Source: Isoetes taiwanensis | Lineage: Eukaryota > Streptophyta > Lycopodiopsida > Isoetales > Isoetaceae | Assembly (NCBI GenBank): GCA_021234155.1 | Contig: JAJEKV010000096.1 | Span: forward strand, 1,372,010-1,436,009 | DNA length: 64,000 nt | Direction of reading: 5' to 3' | Part shown: positions 9,789-22,345 of the stretch, one piece after another | How the letters are laid out: each line of letters begins with the position of its first letter | Position numbering within the stretch: the stretch's first letter is position 1 | Made by a program: the position numbers and the translations under genes | The notes under the pieces: model-generated | The model's database searches: none | Seen by the model: the letters and a program-made list of their open reading frames with translations, nothing else | What the model was told of the DNA's origin: nothing

Positions 9789-11744
9789 ATGAGCAAAACA
9801 TTCATTCCTTGTCCTTGGCGAGTACGTGTGTCACGAGCATCAAGCACTGAGAAAATTCGGGCTCTTCTTGGAGATTTTAAAGCATACAAAAATAGCTATC
9901 CAGAGAAGAAACTTACACTTAACAAAAGCAATAACTTGTTTGTCAATTTACAGAAATTACTTGAGGTATTTTACATATTATCTTAACTAATACTAAGGCT
10001 TTCTTAATTTCATTTATGCATTTTCACAGGTCATTGTCCATTTTTATAAGCTTGAGCCAGGTGTGATAAGTCTGTTGTTGAAAATGGATGAGATGGAGCT
10101 CATTAAGGGGCAGAAGATAGAGAGGATGTCTATCCAACTTCTTCACGATAATATTACACAATCTGAATTTGACCTTTGGTGAGTCAAATTTTAGTGAATT
10201 TGACCTTTGATGACTTAGTAAATTCTAGTGCATCAAGTACCTCATTAGTATCTGCCTTTGCATGCGCTCCTTGATTAAGAAATGGAATTTTTTTTTAAAG
10301 GTGGCTAGCAGCTTTTGAAATTCCAGCTGAAAATTATTTCAATTTGCGCTGGGTGCTCGAACAAACAGAAATTCCATCTGTCATCAATGAACAAATTCGA
10401 GGAGAGCCACTAATAGTTGATGGTGTTGGAACATTCAAGATTGATTGGCATTTTTCTTCTGATCTTAAAACAGCAAAAGTACGAACATATTTTAAATGCC
10501 AAGTAAATAATTTGCTCATTATGAAATGCATTTTGTAGGTATTTTATGGTTTTGCTGAAGGTGTCAGTGCAAGAGCTCCTTGCCCTTTTTGTATGGTCTC
10601 GACGAAGGATTCTGGTTGGTTTTCCGTACGGCAAACAGAACAAGCACCAACTCGTACATCACAAAATGCCATAATCAATATTCCTTTGAGCCGGTTCCAT
10701 CCTTGCATGCTTCATGCATTCATTCGTATTGTTGACAAGCTGATTAACCTTTCCGTGTTGTTTTGCTGGAATAAAAGACCCCAAGCTGCTCGTGACACAA
10801 GCTTGCGTAATATAGAACAAGTTCTTTCTGCTGCAGGATTACATAATGGCAAACAGAATCTTCTTATTCTTAAGTGTGCCATTTTAAACTATGAATATTC
10901 TTATTCTTTAGTGTGCCATTTATTCTTTAGGTGAAGCGAAGATAACGAAGGATGAGAAGCGGTCCTCTGATAAGACAGATGTTCCAAAATCTATGAGTCT
11001 TGGAGGAGCAAAAGCACGGCATTTCTTGAGTGAAGACGCTCAAAAGGCCATAGGTAACCCGGATATTAAACTTTAGGGGGTTAAGGGCTAAGGGATAATT
11101 GAGCCTAACATAAAATCTATAACATGTATACAGGGAGATTAAGAACTCCAGGTCAATGGTCTTTTGGTCAACAACTAGTGGATGCTGAGCGTGACCTTAC
11201 AAGAGGAGGTATGGCAGCTGTGCAGAAGAAAAATGTTTGGACAAGCTTTGAAAAAGTATATGAGATGATGATGGATGAGAACTTGTCTCGAGATAGAGCC
11301 TTGGAATTTCAAAATGCTGTCAACAATTTTATACATGCTTTTAACAAAGCTCATCCAACATCATCAGCTACTCACTACATGGTACTATGCTATGTAAGAA
11401 AGCCATTATACATTTTAAACATATTGTAACCATTTTTGTTTACCTTACAGCACATATTATCTGCTCACTTGTCCTGGTTTATACAAGAATATGGCAGCTT
11501 ATCAAAGTTCAGTGCAGAAGGGATGGAGAAATCACACAAATTATTAAAAACAATTTATCAGCGCAGCACTCAACACGGGGGTTGTACTAAGAAATGGAGT
11601 CCGTTAGTTCAGGCCTTTGAAGGGTGTTATAAACAAATGCTAAGTAAAACGAGCAAGCGTATTCGTGATTCTCGTATATCCCGAGCAGCTCGAGTAGTTA
11701 ATGCTCGAGTAGTTAATGCAACTGATCACGTGCAAAGAATGTAG
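9789..11744 (+). CDS. spliced gene of unknown function with CxxC motif, possibly transposase-derived
   Basis: Seven exons fit GT-AG rules and keep one frame: 9789-9965, 10030-10178, 10301-10478, 10539 to about 10875, 10931-11053, 11134-11381 and 11451-11744 (TAG). The only uncertain border is the donor near 10875. In order the product shows FIPCPWRVRVSRASS, a helical segment (SEFDLWWLAAFEIPAENYF), a strand-rich block (DGVGTFKIDWHFSSDLK), a possible metal-binding CPFC, RFHPCMLHAFIRIVDKL, and near the end FSAEGMEKSHKLLKTIY. From memory this order resembles a widespread family of uncharacterised eukaryotic proteins that look transposase-derived; I cannot name it with confidence. The last 30 residues are basic with a duplicated VVNARVVNA. 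The introns are small and the exons free of stops. A gag, RT or DDE domain is not evident. Confidence 0.55.
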
Positions 11745-11991
11745 TGAAGAACTTATAGGATCGAGCAGGAAATCAGTGCTCTTTGAAAAGGATTATGAAA
11801 CTAAAAAACATCAAACAGACTATTTGCGTATCAATCAAATAATTGTAGGATTTGTTATAAACAGAGGCAAGATCTGCTGTAAACAGTTATAGAAGAATTG
11901 ATATGTAGTCTTTCAATTCAAATTCATATTATTCTTTCCCGTGTCGAGTATTCATGTAACACTCTTAAATGCATATTATTCATGAATGCAT

Positions 11992-12918
11992 TCATGCATT
12001 CATATTATCCGATGCAAAAAGTTTGAAACTCTCACACTTCGCATACATGCTAGTAAGGGCAGTCTGTACAGTTATATCTAAATCAAGTGTAAAATGCAAG
12101 ATGGAACTATGAATCATTCTTCCCTCGTGTAGGCTAGAACAGGCATTTAGAGTTCCTATCATAGGAAACATGACCTTATTCAGTTTAAAGCCTGCTTCTT
12201 GGATTTTCTGAAATTGATACATATGTTTTCTAGGAATTCCATGGTGCACATCTGATTTAGTCATGCAGATGCCCTTTCTAGCGATGTTTGTATCAAATAG
12301 TTGAGCAATATCTCCTGATATCCCACATTTGTTATACATGTGTACAAGTGCAGCACCCAGATCATCATCAATCGCGAACCCATATCTCAAAACGAGAGAA
12401 TGGACCAACCTTCCCTCTGCAAAAAATGCCGGATTGCTACATGCTTTTATAATAGTCAGAACAACAATTTTATCTATTTTAAAACCTCCCAATTGCATCT
12501 GCACAAAGAGGTCAAGAGCCTTTTGGCCATTGCCATGCTCAACATAAGCTACAATTATAGCAGGCCATGAGAAAATATTTTGTTTGACCATTGTTTCAAA
12601 TACCGTCCAAGAATTTTCTGGAACACCACATTTGCCATACATTTCTAATACAAGGTTCTGCAAAAACATGGAAGATCCTACTCCACTTCTTAATAAACAA
12701 GCATGGAATAGCTTACCTTGATGAAATGCCTTGGCATTACCGCAAGCACGCAAGATAGCTGCATAAGTGGGCGTATCCATGCGTATTACATTTTGCTGTT
12801 GTAGATGATGGATCGCCTCTTTTAATTGTCCTTGTTCACACAACCTTACAAGGACTTGCAAATTTTCTGGCTGCCTTGTTACAAGGGAGGGGATGCTAGA
12901 ATTGCTCATTTTCTCCAT
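11992..12918 (-). pseudogene. PLS-class PPR protein, N-terminal 308 codons
   Basis: It starts at an ATG (12916-12918) and reads VLVRLCEQGQLKEAIHHL, TYAAILRACGNAKAFHQGKLFH, LVLEMYGKCG, NIFSWPAIIVAYVEHGNGQKAL, TIIKACSNPAFFAEGRLVH and LVHMYNKCG, then further degenerate motifs. These are about seven P/L/S motifs of an organellar RNA-binding PPR protein. Family members of this style run 600-900 residues with E and DYW domains. Here the frame ends at YAKCESFKLFASDN, so the C-terminal half is gone. The middle (TNIARKGICMTKSD) departs from the motif and may hold a small indel. The Copia element begins 165 bp upstream of its start. Confidence 0.8.
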
Positions 12919-13082
12919 GCCAGCATTTGTGCCTCCTGAAACTTCCTTATCATTCGCAATTGTGGACTCTAGATCGAGAATGTTCTACCTACATGGTAAA
13001 GTATAGACAATGACATTGTGGAAGTAATAAAAAATTATCTTTTTTGATGAGAAATGTGCACAAGACATCAAGGTCTGTGGGA

Positions 13083-13597
13083 TGTTAAAATTATGTGTCA
13101 TGTGATATTCGAGCATATAAGGGGATTAGTGACCACATCTTGGCTCCCCTAGGCTAATGAGAATTCATACAAGCATTCATGAGAAGCAGTGGCAGTGAAT
13201 GCAAGAAAAAAACATAGAAGTCGAAAAGTGGTGGGCAGGTACTACCCAGACGTTGCTACGGCCGCCAGAAAACGCGTGATACCCCCTGCCCGCCACTTAG
13301 GGTTTTGACTGGTCAAATGGGTCAAAGTCAACGACTTTGACAGCTGGAACTTAAGGACAGCAGGGCATCCTATTATTTAGGTAAGTTGGAAAACTTTCTA
13401 TAGGAAGGGGCATGCACGATTTGACATGTGGATATATCCAGGTTGATAAGAAAATATATATATGAATGAATGTGATATAGAATATAAGGAGCTGAGTGCA
13501 GATACAGGTGTGTGTGTGCAGTTTTAGGAGCGGGTGGGTTTGAAGGAGACAGAGACTTGGCATACTTGGGTTCAAACCCCAAGCTCTGATTCTAACA
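13083..13597 (+). repeat. Copia 1 left LTR
   Basis: Begins TGTTAAAATTATGTG and ends GATTCTAACA. Near-identical to 17674-18176 apart from small indels and scattered substitutions. Confidence 0.95.
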
Positions 13598-16500
13598 TTG
13601 GTATCAGAGCTAACTAGTTCCTGCCCTGTGATAATGACAACCAGATTCGGGGCAAATCTATTGAACTCTATTGAAGTCTTTAAAGGAGATGGAGGATTTC
13701 AAATCTGGAAGGTGGGTATTAGAGGTGTGCTGGAGTTTGAAAAGTTGTGGTATTTGTTTGATGGTAGTCCAGTAAACGGTGCATTTGATAAAGCACTATG
13801 AACAAAAAAGTTCTTCACAAATAGATGTGCTAGAAAAACAGTTAAGGAAGATGAAATTGTTTGAGAAGGATAACCTGACTGACTTTTTGGAGAGATTTGA
13901 TTCCATTATTGCAGATCTTGAGGGAGCTGGAAATATCTTGAATGAACAGTATCAAATACTTGCTTTGGCAAGAGCAGTATCTCATAACAGTCACTTGGCA
14001 ACTTTAATGTAGCCACTTCCAAGGAGCATGCTATCAGAATGATACACACAGAGTTTGAACAGTCTACTATTACACAGGAGGAAGCTGATCAATCCTCAGA
14101 GGTCTTGTATACAGGTAAGACTAAAAGAGGTGGTTTTGTAAGAAGGAAAGTAGGACCTTGTTATGCATGCAATCAATTTGGTCACCTAAAGAGTGAATGT
14201 CCAAACAATAGTGAGAAGGAATTTAGATGTTTCAATTGTGAAGGCAAAGGGCATTTTGCTTTTGATTGCCCAAGTCCTAAAAAGGGAAGAGGTCGAGGGG
14301 GATTCTCTGAAACTTATAGAGGTGGCAGAGGCAGGGGAAAGCAAGATAGTAGTGAAGGTGAACTTGAGAATGATACCTTGGAGGTAAGGAAGAATTTAGC
14401 TTGTAATGTTTCAGAGTTTCCAAGGAAAAGCAATAAACAATTTGTTGTTATAGATTCAGGAGCAGAAAAAAGTGTGATGTGTGACTTGCATATGCTTAAG
14501 GATTGGGAAAAGAAGGAAGGACATGTGCAACTTGGTGATGGGGGTTTGAAGAAAATAGAAGATACCGGAGTTTTAGAGTTGTTTGACTTAAATGGCAAAA
14601 CTGTAAAATTGAGAGATGTTTTGTGTGTGCCCTGTCTTGTTAGAAATCTCATATCCGTATGCCAGCTTGTGGATTTGGGATATAAAGTACTGTTTGAACA
14701 GATCCGTTGTAAAGTATTTCTTAATGGTGAATTAAAATTTATTGGCAAAAGAGTTGGTAATCTCTTTGGATTGGATATGGAGCATCTTCATGAAATTAAC
14801 CTTGTGGAATATTCAGATGTGAAAATATGGCATAACAGATTATGTCATGTAAATGTTTAGAACAATTAAAAGACTTGGAGAAAAGGGATTAATATCTGCC
14901 AAGGTACAAAATGAAAAGTTCTTATGTGGGGGCTGTCAACTTGGAAAGCAATCAAGATTTCCATTTAAAAGGTCACACAAAAGAGCAAAGGGCATTTTGG
15001 ATTTGGTGCACACAGATTTATGTGGTCCTATAAATGTTACTAGTTTGAGTGAGATATTTCATGAGCTTTATTGATAATTTCAGCAGAAAAACCAAGTGTT
15101 ATATTTTGAAAACAAAAGACCAAGCTTGTGATGCTTTGAAGTTATTTACTGCTGAAACCGAGCTAGAAACTGGAAGGAAGATAAAGTGCATAAGGTCGAT
15201 TGAGGAGGAGGCTAATATATCTCCTCGATGAATTTAAAGCTTTTTGTGCAAATAGGGGAATCAGGAGGCAATTGACATGCAGATACTCACCACAACAAAA
15301 TGGAGTTGCGAGAAAGGAAAAATAGAACATTGCTTGATGTTTGTGAGGTCCATGTTGAAGTACTCGCTTACTTACAAATTATTTATGGGATGAAGTGTGA
15401 AGACGGTACTACATTCAAAACTTGTTACCTTCATCAAGTATTAAAGGTGCAATTCCAGAAATGCTTTGGTCCGTAAGTCACCTTCTTATGATAGATTAAA
15501 AGCATATGGGTGTTTATGCTTTGTACATGTGCCCCAAGAACTAAGGAAAAAGTTGGATGATAGAGCATACATATCTTATCTAGTAGGGTATGATTCTAAC
15601 TCGAAAGCATTCAGATTATATGATCCTGCTAGAAGAAAAATTATAGTGAGTAGAGATGTGGTCTTCAATGAAAATGAATTTTATAGGAAAATTCCCAAGA
15701 TAAATAATGAAGATCCATGTGAAAGTGAAAGGAAAGATAGTATTGAAGAAGCAAATCAGTCAATAAGTGAAGAGGAGAAAATTCAAGGATTGAAGCAGGT
15801 AGATTTGAGTGACTCTGATAATGAGTCAGAAATGATTCCAAGTAATGTTGTTGAGCCAGAAGTGGAATCAAGTCTTTGAGCAAGAGATTGAACACCAAGA
15901 GGCAAGAGAGGGTGATAAACCGATAGACCAAAAAGAAAACCCGATTTAACGTAAGCTCAAATGTTGGCGTAAAGAAGCAAAACATAATTTAGAGTCTCAT
16001 GGTAGAACCGAACTTGGGAAAAGTAAAAGACTTAGATCTCGTGTAGGAGAAATTAATCTTGATTTGACATTTTGATACTTGAAACAGACAAGATTCCACA
16101 AAATTATATGGAGACAGTTCAAGATATGAATGGAAAGAACTGGAAATGTGCTATGCAAGAAGAAATGAGAGCATTCAAAAGAACCAACACTTATACAGTG
16201 GTAGATATTCCTTCTGATAAGAATATAGTTGGAAGTAAGTGGATCTATAGAATAAAACCAGGAGTAGACAAAAATACTAAGAAATTCAAAGCCGGACTTG
16301 TTGCACGGGGGGCTTTACACGTAAAAAAAAAAAAAAAAGGGAAGATTTTGATGAAACATTCTCACCATTGGTAAAGATAAATAGTTTGAGAATGTTATTA
16401 GCTATTGCTAATGCTTGTGACCTTGAAATCCATCATATGGATGTAAGTACAGCATTCTTGAATGCTAAATTAGAGGAGGAAATTTATTTAAGACCTGCAC

Positions 16501-17613
16501 CTGGGTTTGAAGAGGACAAAGGAAAAATTTGGAAGTTGAATAGAGCAGTCTATGGTCTTAAACAGTCTCCTAGGGAATGGTATAAATGTATGGATGGATA
16601 TCTTGTAGAACAAGGTTTTGAGAAGCTCAATTATGATGGTAATATCTATAGATTCAAAATGGGAGATGCCTGGTGCATTATTGCTTTATATGTTGATGAC
16701 AATATTATGATATCAAAGGGAACTCAAGTACTAAATCATTGCAAAGATATCTTAAAGAAACGATTCCAAATGAGTGATCTTGGAGAATTAAAGAGGTTTC
16801 TGGGCATAGATGTTTACAGGGACAGAAATCACAAGATATTAGCTTTGAGTCAACAAGGGCATATTCAAAACATGTTGAAGAAATTTCATATGGAAGATTG
16901 CAATATGGCATATACTCCTATGGTTCCGGGTCACAGAATTTCTGCAGATATGAGCCCAAAGACAGAAACAGAAAGCAAACAAATGGAGAAAATACCTTAC
17001 AGAAGTTTGATTGGTTGTTTGTCCTATGTAGCCAATTGTACTAGGCCTGACATTGCATTTGCAGTTAATATTCTCAGTAGGTACAATGACAAGGCTGGTA
17101 AAGGACACCGGAATGCAAAAAAAGGATTCTCAAATACTTGAAAGGTACAATGCATTTTGGTATAGTATTTAATGGAACCAACTTGCAATTGCGGGCTTAT
17201 TGTGATGCCGATTGGGAGGAGATTTAGATAAACGAAAATCAACTTGTGGATTTTATTAGGTGGAGCCCCAGCTTGCTTGGAAGTGCAAGAAGCAAAGCAA
17301 AGATTGCTTTATCTAGTCTTTGCCGAAAGTACAACTTCAAAGAGCCACATTGACTAAGGAACTTATTTGGGAAAGAAGGCTTATGGCAGAATTTGGATTT
17401 GCTCAAAGAGGACCAACAATCATTTATTGTGATAATACTAGTTGTATTGCTATGACAAAAAACCCAATTCTGCATGAAAGATCAAAACATATTGATATGG
17501 AGGTTCATTTTATCAGGGATATGGTAAAGAAGGATCAGGTGCATTTAACTTATGTTAGTTCACAAGATCAACGAAAGCGGATATACTTGCAAAAGCCTTA
17601 CCATTGTCCGTGA
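13598..17613 (+). pseudogene. Copia 1 gag-pol remnant
   Basis: Gag pieces lie at 13598-14012 (FQIWKVGIRGVLEFEKLW, then FLERFDSIIADLEGAG), with a shift near 13790 and an apparent deletion. Two CCHC zinc knuckles follow in 14039-14860 (CYACNQFGHLKSEC and CFNCEGKGHFAFDC). The protease site is VVIDSGAEKS. The pre-integrase domain ends at HNRLCHVNV, and after a shift the integrase zinc and core follow (CQLGKQSRFPFKRSH, VHTDLCGP). The core is badly damaged near 15060-15360: its second acidic motif is missing and the glutamate region reads PQQNGVARKEK. RT spans 16072-17141 with a shift at a run of A near 16325; catalytic YVDD is present (LYVDDNIMIS). RNase H at 17150-17613 is broken by stops. Confidence 0.9.
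13599..13610 (+). other. Copia 1 primer-binding site (tRNA-iMet)
   Basis: TGGTATCAGAGC, the standard plant Copia site complementary to the 3' end of initiator tRNA-Met, one base after the left LTR. Confidence 0.9.
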
Positions 17614-17663
17614 TTTGTGGAATTAAGAAGTTTGCTACACTGTGACAACAGGGAATATCACAT

Positions 17664-17673
17664 GAAGGGGGAA
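17664..17673 (+). other. Copia 1 polypurine tract
   Basis: GAAGGGGGAA immediately before the right LTR, the expected plus-strand primer. Confidence 0.85.
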
Positions 17674-18176
17674 TGTTAAAATTATGTGTCATGTGATATT
17701 CGAGCATATAAGGGGCTTGGCTCCCCTAGGCTAATGAGGATTCATACAAGCATTCATGAGAAGCAGTGGCAGTGAATGCAAGAAAAAAACATAGAAGTCG
17801 AAAAGTGGTGGGCGGGTACTACCCGGACGCTGCTACTACGCCCGAAAAAAGCGTGATACCCCCCCTCGCCACCACTTAGGGTTTTGATCAAACAAACGGG
17901 TCAAAGTCAACAACTTTGACAGCTGGAACTTAAGGACAGCAGGGCATCCTATTATTTAGGTAAGTTGGAAAACTTTCTATAGGAAGGGGCATGCACGATT
18001 TGACATGTGGATATATCCAGGTTGATAAGAATATATATATATGAATGAATGTGATATAGAATATAAGGAGCTGAGTGCAGATACAGGTGTGTGTGTGCAG
18101 TTTTAGGAGCGGGTGGGTTTGAAGGAGACAGAGACTTGGCATACTTGGGTTCAAACCCCAAGCTCTGATTCTAACA
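17674..18176 (+). repeat. Copia 1 right LTR
   Basis: Begins TGTTAAAATTATGTG and ends GATTCTAACA, followed by the TGGGA target duplication. Confidence 0.95.
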
Positions 18177-18181
18177 TGGGA

Positions 18182-19819
18182 CCCAAACCATGAACTGTAA
18201 TTCTGAAAATTCTGAATTATAGTTGACATGCATTCTGAATTATAATTCTGAACATGCATGAAGCTAATTGACATAGAAAAATATCTGCAAAACAACCATG
18301 AGGTGAGAGCTAGTCGGTCCCTTAATGGATGTAAAACAAACATTTGGGCGAGCCGACACAGCAGTAAATGTATTTAAATGTAAACTAAAGAAGTAGGCAG
18401 AAGCAAATGCAATTATGCTGTAATAATGATTTTTCTATTCTTTGATAGAGTCAACAGAATGTTAAAGGAAGAGCAATATTACTTGGAGTGATAGATTTTC
18501 CAGAGATTAATGCACAAGTATAGAATCAGCCATTACGAGAATCGGCCATTAAGACCATTCTTTTTAGAAAAACTTTTATATAAACAGCAGAGTTAATATC
18601 CAATGCCAATGCATTTTTCTGTACTTAAATGCAGCATAATGGAGCATGCAGCCAGTAAAATACTGTTGTAACAACGCAATCACTGTTCTTTTGACAAAGC
18701 CAGCATGCATGTGTAGCAAGAATAAGCATAATGTAGACGAAAATCCATACGAGAGAAATACACATGTTCACTTTTTCAGCATTATTGTGCTCATAGTATG
18801 CACAAGCACGTGTAAGTGCATACAAATGTTAATGAGCCCAAAAAGTTAAAATATACTTGGTATACAACCATGCAAAACTATTCAGTCAGGGTATCTTTAT
18901 TCATCCATTTAATGGCATTAGGATGAGCAGAATGCAAAAACAGATAGAAGCATACATTATGAGAAATATGCTGATATAGAAGATGCAGATCATTATCCTT
19001 TAGACCAATGATTCCAGAACACAAACATATGGACTGGAAGTTCAAGAGATGAAAAAGAATAAGAATAATTCTGGTAGGAGAAATTAGCATTGGTAAGGGA
19101 AGTCCAAAATGCATAATCATGCATAACGTTGGTGGATATGAAAACCAAAGGATTCAAAATACATGATAAAACATCGTCAGCATGCTTATTTCCATTATTC
19201 TATGGTGTGTAGTAAAGCAAATAGACTGTCACAAACAATGCAAAATTCTGAAAGTACTTATGTCAAGAGCTGTACTTATGAAAGACAACAGAAACATAAT
19301 ATAGAACCCTAGATACACCTCAAAATCTTTTTGGCACTTCAAAAATTTCATTAAGTGACATGGAACAAGTTGCAGATATTTAAAAGAGAGTAAAGTCAGG
19401 TGATTTTCATGTATGAACTGCATGCCCTCTCCCTGTACATGATTGTGAAACATGTAACAGACTAGTTACACTTGAGAACAACTGCCTCCAAACCAGAACA
19501 ACATCAGATCTTAAACTTCCTCAAAGTTTTGCATTTTCGATCCGAGCTTTTAAGCACATAGAAGCATTATGTCCCATGAGCTGAAATGAGTGGCAGCAGG
19601 TCTATACTTTACTTTTCTTGCCCAAGACTTATAAACATACTTGCAACATCTTCATGAATTTTCTTCAATGCAGCTAAGACTTTAAAAGTTCCATCAAAAA
19701 CACTAAAATACAGCCTGCACCGAGATAAAATCTAAGGCTCATAAAATTTCTTTCCTTATACCATTTAAAAACGTGAGCTATAGGCCCTCCAAATACAGCA
19801 TAACCCCATAAAGAGGCAT
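18182..19819. other. AT-rich intergenic stretch, no gene seen
   Basis: Short open frames only. A TTCTGAATTATA-type motif is repeated just right of the Copia insertion at about 18200-18260. No domain, RNA gene or terminal repeat recognised. Confidence 0.4.
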
Positions 19820-20150
19820 CTAGGTGAGAATGTCTATGTTATTCAACTCATGACATTTTACTGTCAATTCTCTACGGCCCCGAATGACTCGGCCATTGAG
19901 ACAAAAGAAAAATACCAATGAAGGTTCATACTCTAGAAGCAAAGATCTAACATCTCGAAGAACAACATCTGTTGGAAGCTCAAAGTGCCGATATGGACTT
20001 CCATTCTTGCACACTGTCAAAGATGTGACATTCACATGTTCATCGTCATCTTGCTCAAGAGGATGCCACTGATAATTAGTACTAGCTGCTCGGCGAAACC
20101 TCCTAAATTCAAATTTCAAAGAGAGTTTTTGTCTTGAAAAGTAATACCTG
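19820..20150 (-). CDS. unrecognised exon, possible beta-grasp-like domain
   Basis: The open frame continues upstream to 20179, but a good acceptor (CTTTTCACAG) sits at about 20151-20160, so the exon probably starts near 20150. It reads a basic start (FEFRRFRRAAS), an acidic turn (HPLEQDDDEHVNVTSL) and then FELPTDVVLRDVRSLLLEYEP and FFFCLNGRVIRGRRELTV, ending at TGA. The strand-helix-strand alternation after HVNVTSLTV is like a ubiquitin-fold domain, but that is an impression, not a match. Further exons may lie upstream. Confidence 0.35.
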
Positions 20151-20761
20151 TGAAAAGATGGAAGTATGGATATGGTCAATTTAGAAATAGTCTAAATCAA
20201 ATGCCTTTACAATACACACGATTAATAGACCAAGTAAAACGTACCTATAAACAAGGTGCAAAGCACTGTGGATTGCCCCCAAAATGCTATTATGAATAAA
20301 GCTTTATAAATGTATCTTCATTATTTAAATTATTTAATTATTTTGAAAGTAGTATAGGAACATGGATGAATCATTTTGTTGCATATGTCTTTGTTTTTGC
20401 AAGGCGAAGAGGTAAGTGGCCAATATCACGAAGATGTTGTTTTTATGTTCTGATCCCGTGTTGACAATTCATGTGTATTTTTTTTGTTTTGTTAAGGGTG
20501 ATGTGTAACTTTTTTTTTTTTTATGTTTAGATGTAGATTTTGAACATTATTTATTAGCATGTGTTTGTGTTGAATGGTTAAGTCCTTTGAGGTGTAGGGT
20601 TCGAGTTAGTGTTGAATAACATGAGTAACATATGGGATTTGAATTTTTAAAATCACGTAAAAGTAAATCATTTATATAAAAGTGTCTAGTTTTGCTTTAA
20701 AAGCAAAGATTTCTACAATTATTAAAACAGACAGAAAGCTCATAGACAGAGTGTTGATTGT
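20151..20761. other. AT-rich spacer
   Basis: Nothing recognised. It may be intron or intergenic between the two minus-strand ORFs. Confidence 0.3.
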
Positions 20762-21052
20762 CTAGTTGTTTTCGTACTCGATGATTACGTTTGCACAATT
20801 GACTTTGAATATCCCTGTTGGATTTTGTTGAGATACTCGTTCACGGAATTTTAGTGGCGACGTCATCATTTCATTATACAATTCTCCATCGTCCATTCCA
20901 TATGCTTTGTCAAGGAGTTCATTTCGGAAGAGTGCTTTGTATGCTTTGCCTGTATCGCTGTAGATGGAACCAGCAAGTGAATCGAAATACGACAACTCAA
21001 ATGTTGATGTAGCGTGCTCAAACCACCCCTGAAAGGTCGATGCAGGGTTCAC
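20762..21052 (-). CDS. unrecognised 96-codon ORF or exon
   Basis: It encodes FQGWFEHATSTFELSYFDS, then YKALFRNELLDKAYGMDDGE and SPLKFRERVSQQNP, ending IIEYENN before a stop. A TTTCAG at about 21030-21035 could be an acceptor, so this may be a terminal exon. The composition looks coding (aromatic and acidic residues in helical spacing), but no family is evident. It could belong with the minus-strand ORFs on either side. Confidence 0.3.
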   Translation of the reverse strand: MNPASTFQGWFEHATSTFELSYFDSLAGSIYSDTGKAYKALFRNELLDKAYGMDDGELYNEMMTSPLKFRERVSQQNPTGIFKVNCANVIIEYENN

Positions 21053-22345
21053 TCCACAACATTATTTATTTAAGCTCCCTTAGGTATGGTTTCAAGGTTT
21101 TAATATTAAAATTCCACTTCCATAGCTAACTAATTTATTGAGACAAGTAATGCAGAGTCTCATAATTACGTGCTTACAGCTTTAAAATCTATAGGGTCTT
21201 ACGACCGCAAATGTCCGTAACCCTTGTCCACTGATCCCCAGACTAGGCCTCATCTCCGGGAACAAGCCTGTATAATCATCCTAGATACCGTTGATTTATT
21301 AGCTTCAAATTACGTAAATGTCTTAGTTAATACAACTAGTCATAGAAATTCTTACAACTTGTTATTACTCGCCCGCACGTCATGCTCGAATTTCCTCTGC
21401 TGGCTAATTCTTTCTTAAGCCCAGGCGCCACCCAATTCCTTCTATGATTACCTAACTTTATAATTTTCTTTTAACATGCCAACAATGAGTTCAAAGCAAC
21501 AAATTGACAAATCCAAACATAAACAACAAATAAAGACCACAACCCAAAAAAAGTTAAGAAAAGAAAACAGCAACACAGCAAGCAACGAAGATAGACATGT
21601 TTCGGCCTCTTTGGGCTCTGATTTTGGCATGGATTCACCATCTACCACTGACCCACCACCAAATCGACATGATCCAAGCCCAAATCGACTGATTCCGCTT
21701 ATTTTGAGGCATTTTGGGGCGCTTTGGATCGCTTGAGGAGCTCTTCAAACACTTGCCGAATAGCCATGCCAATCCTTAATTCCTTCAAAATAGGCCTTTA
21801 AACTCAATTTCGGCCCTCTCTAAGTAGTTTCAAAGATGTTCTAACTATGCCCAATCCACGCCATGAGACATGTGCTCAGTTTTTTTTTTTCCCTGATCAA
21901 TCCCATCTTGGTTTTTGTCGGATCCAATTCACATCCTCGAAACAAATCCAATCCTTCTTCCCGATGATCTTTCAAAAGCCCATCTTACAAATCCAATTAC
22001 CCAGATACAAAGCCTCTCAATCACAACTCTTAACAAAAGCATGTACAATCATGGCAGCCTATGCAAACCTCAATTGAATCATAAAAATTAGAATTCAAAC
22101 CCCACCTGAAAAGGAAGAACGATTTGATGCCGTTTATTCCAGCTCCCCGCCTCCAGATAGCCTCCTCCCAACTCCTCTGCAACTCAAATTCCTTCTGAGC
22201 TCCTCTCTTGCAACAATTCCTCACGTACCACCAAAAGCCCTCTTCTATAATTTTTTCTTTTTATAGTTTGGCTTATGTGGATTTACTTATGTGGATATAT
22301 GAACCCAAAGATAAATTCTAAAAAAAGGAATCTCTAGCCCAAAGG
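21053..22345. other. intergenic or intronic, nothing recognised
   Basis: Small frames on both strands lack similarity. The DNA is AT-rich with a proline-coding patch at 21640-21700. Confidence 0.3.

Larger units (their letters stand above)
13083..18176 (+). mobile_element. Ty1/Copia LTR retrotransposon 1, complete ends, coding-dead
   Basis: Two direct repeats of 515 and 503 bp (13083-13597 and 17674-18176), each starting TG and ending CA, enclose an internal region of 4.1 kb. The whole is flanked by TGGGA at 13078-13082 and 18177-18181, a perfect 5-bp target duplication. A primer-binding site for initiator tRNA-Met follows the left LTR and a purine tract precedes the right one. Domain order is gag, protease, integrase, RT, RNase H, which is Copia. 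The internal region is shorter than the usual 4.5-5 kb and has many frameshifts, so it cannot move by itself. The left LTR keeps about 14 bp near ATTAGTGACCACAT that the right one lacks. Confidence 0.95.

Noticed and set aside
14314-14748. Minus-strand frame of 144 codons in Copia 1
   Set aside because: Antisense of the zinc-knuckle and protease region, which has clear family motifs on the plus strand.
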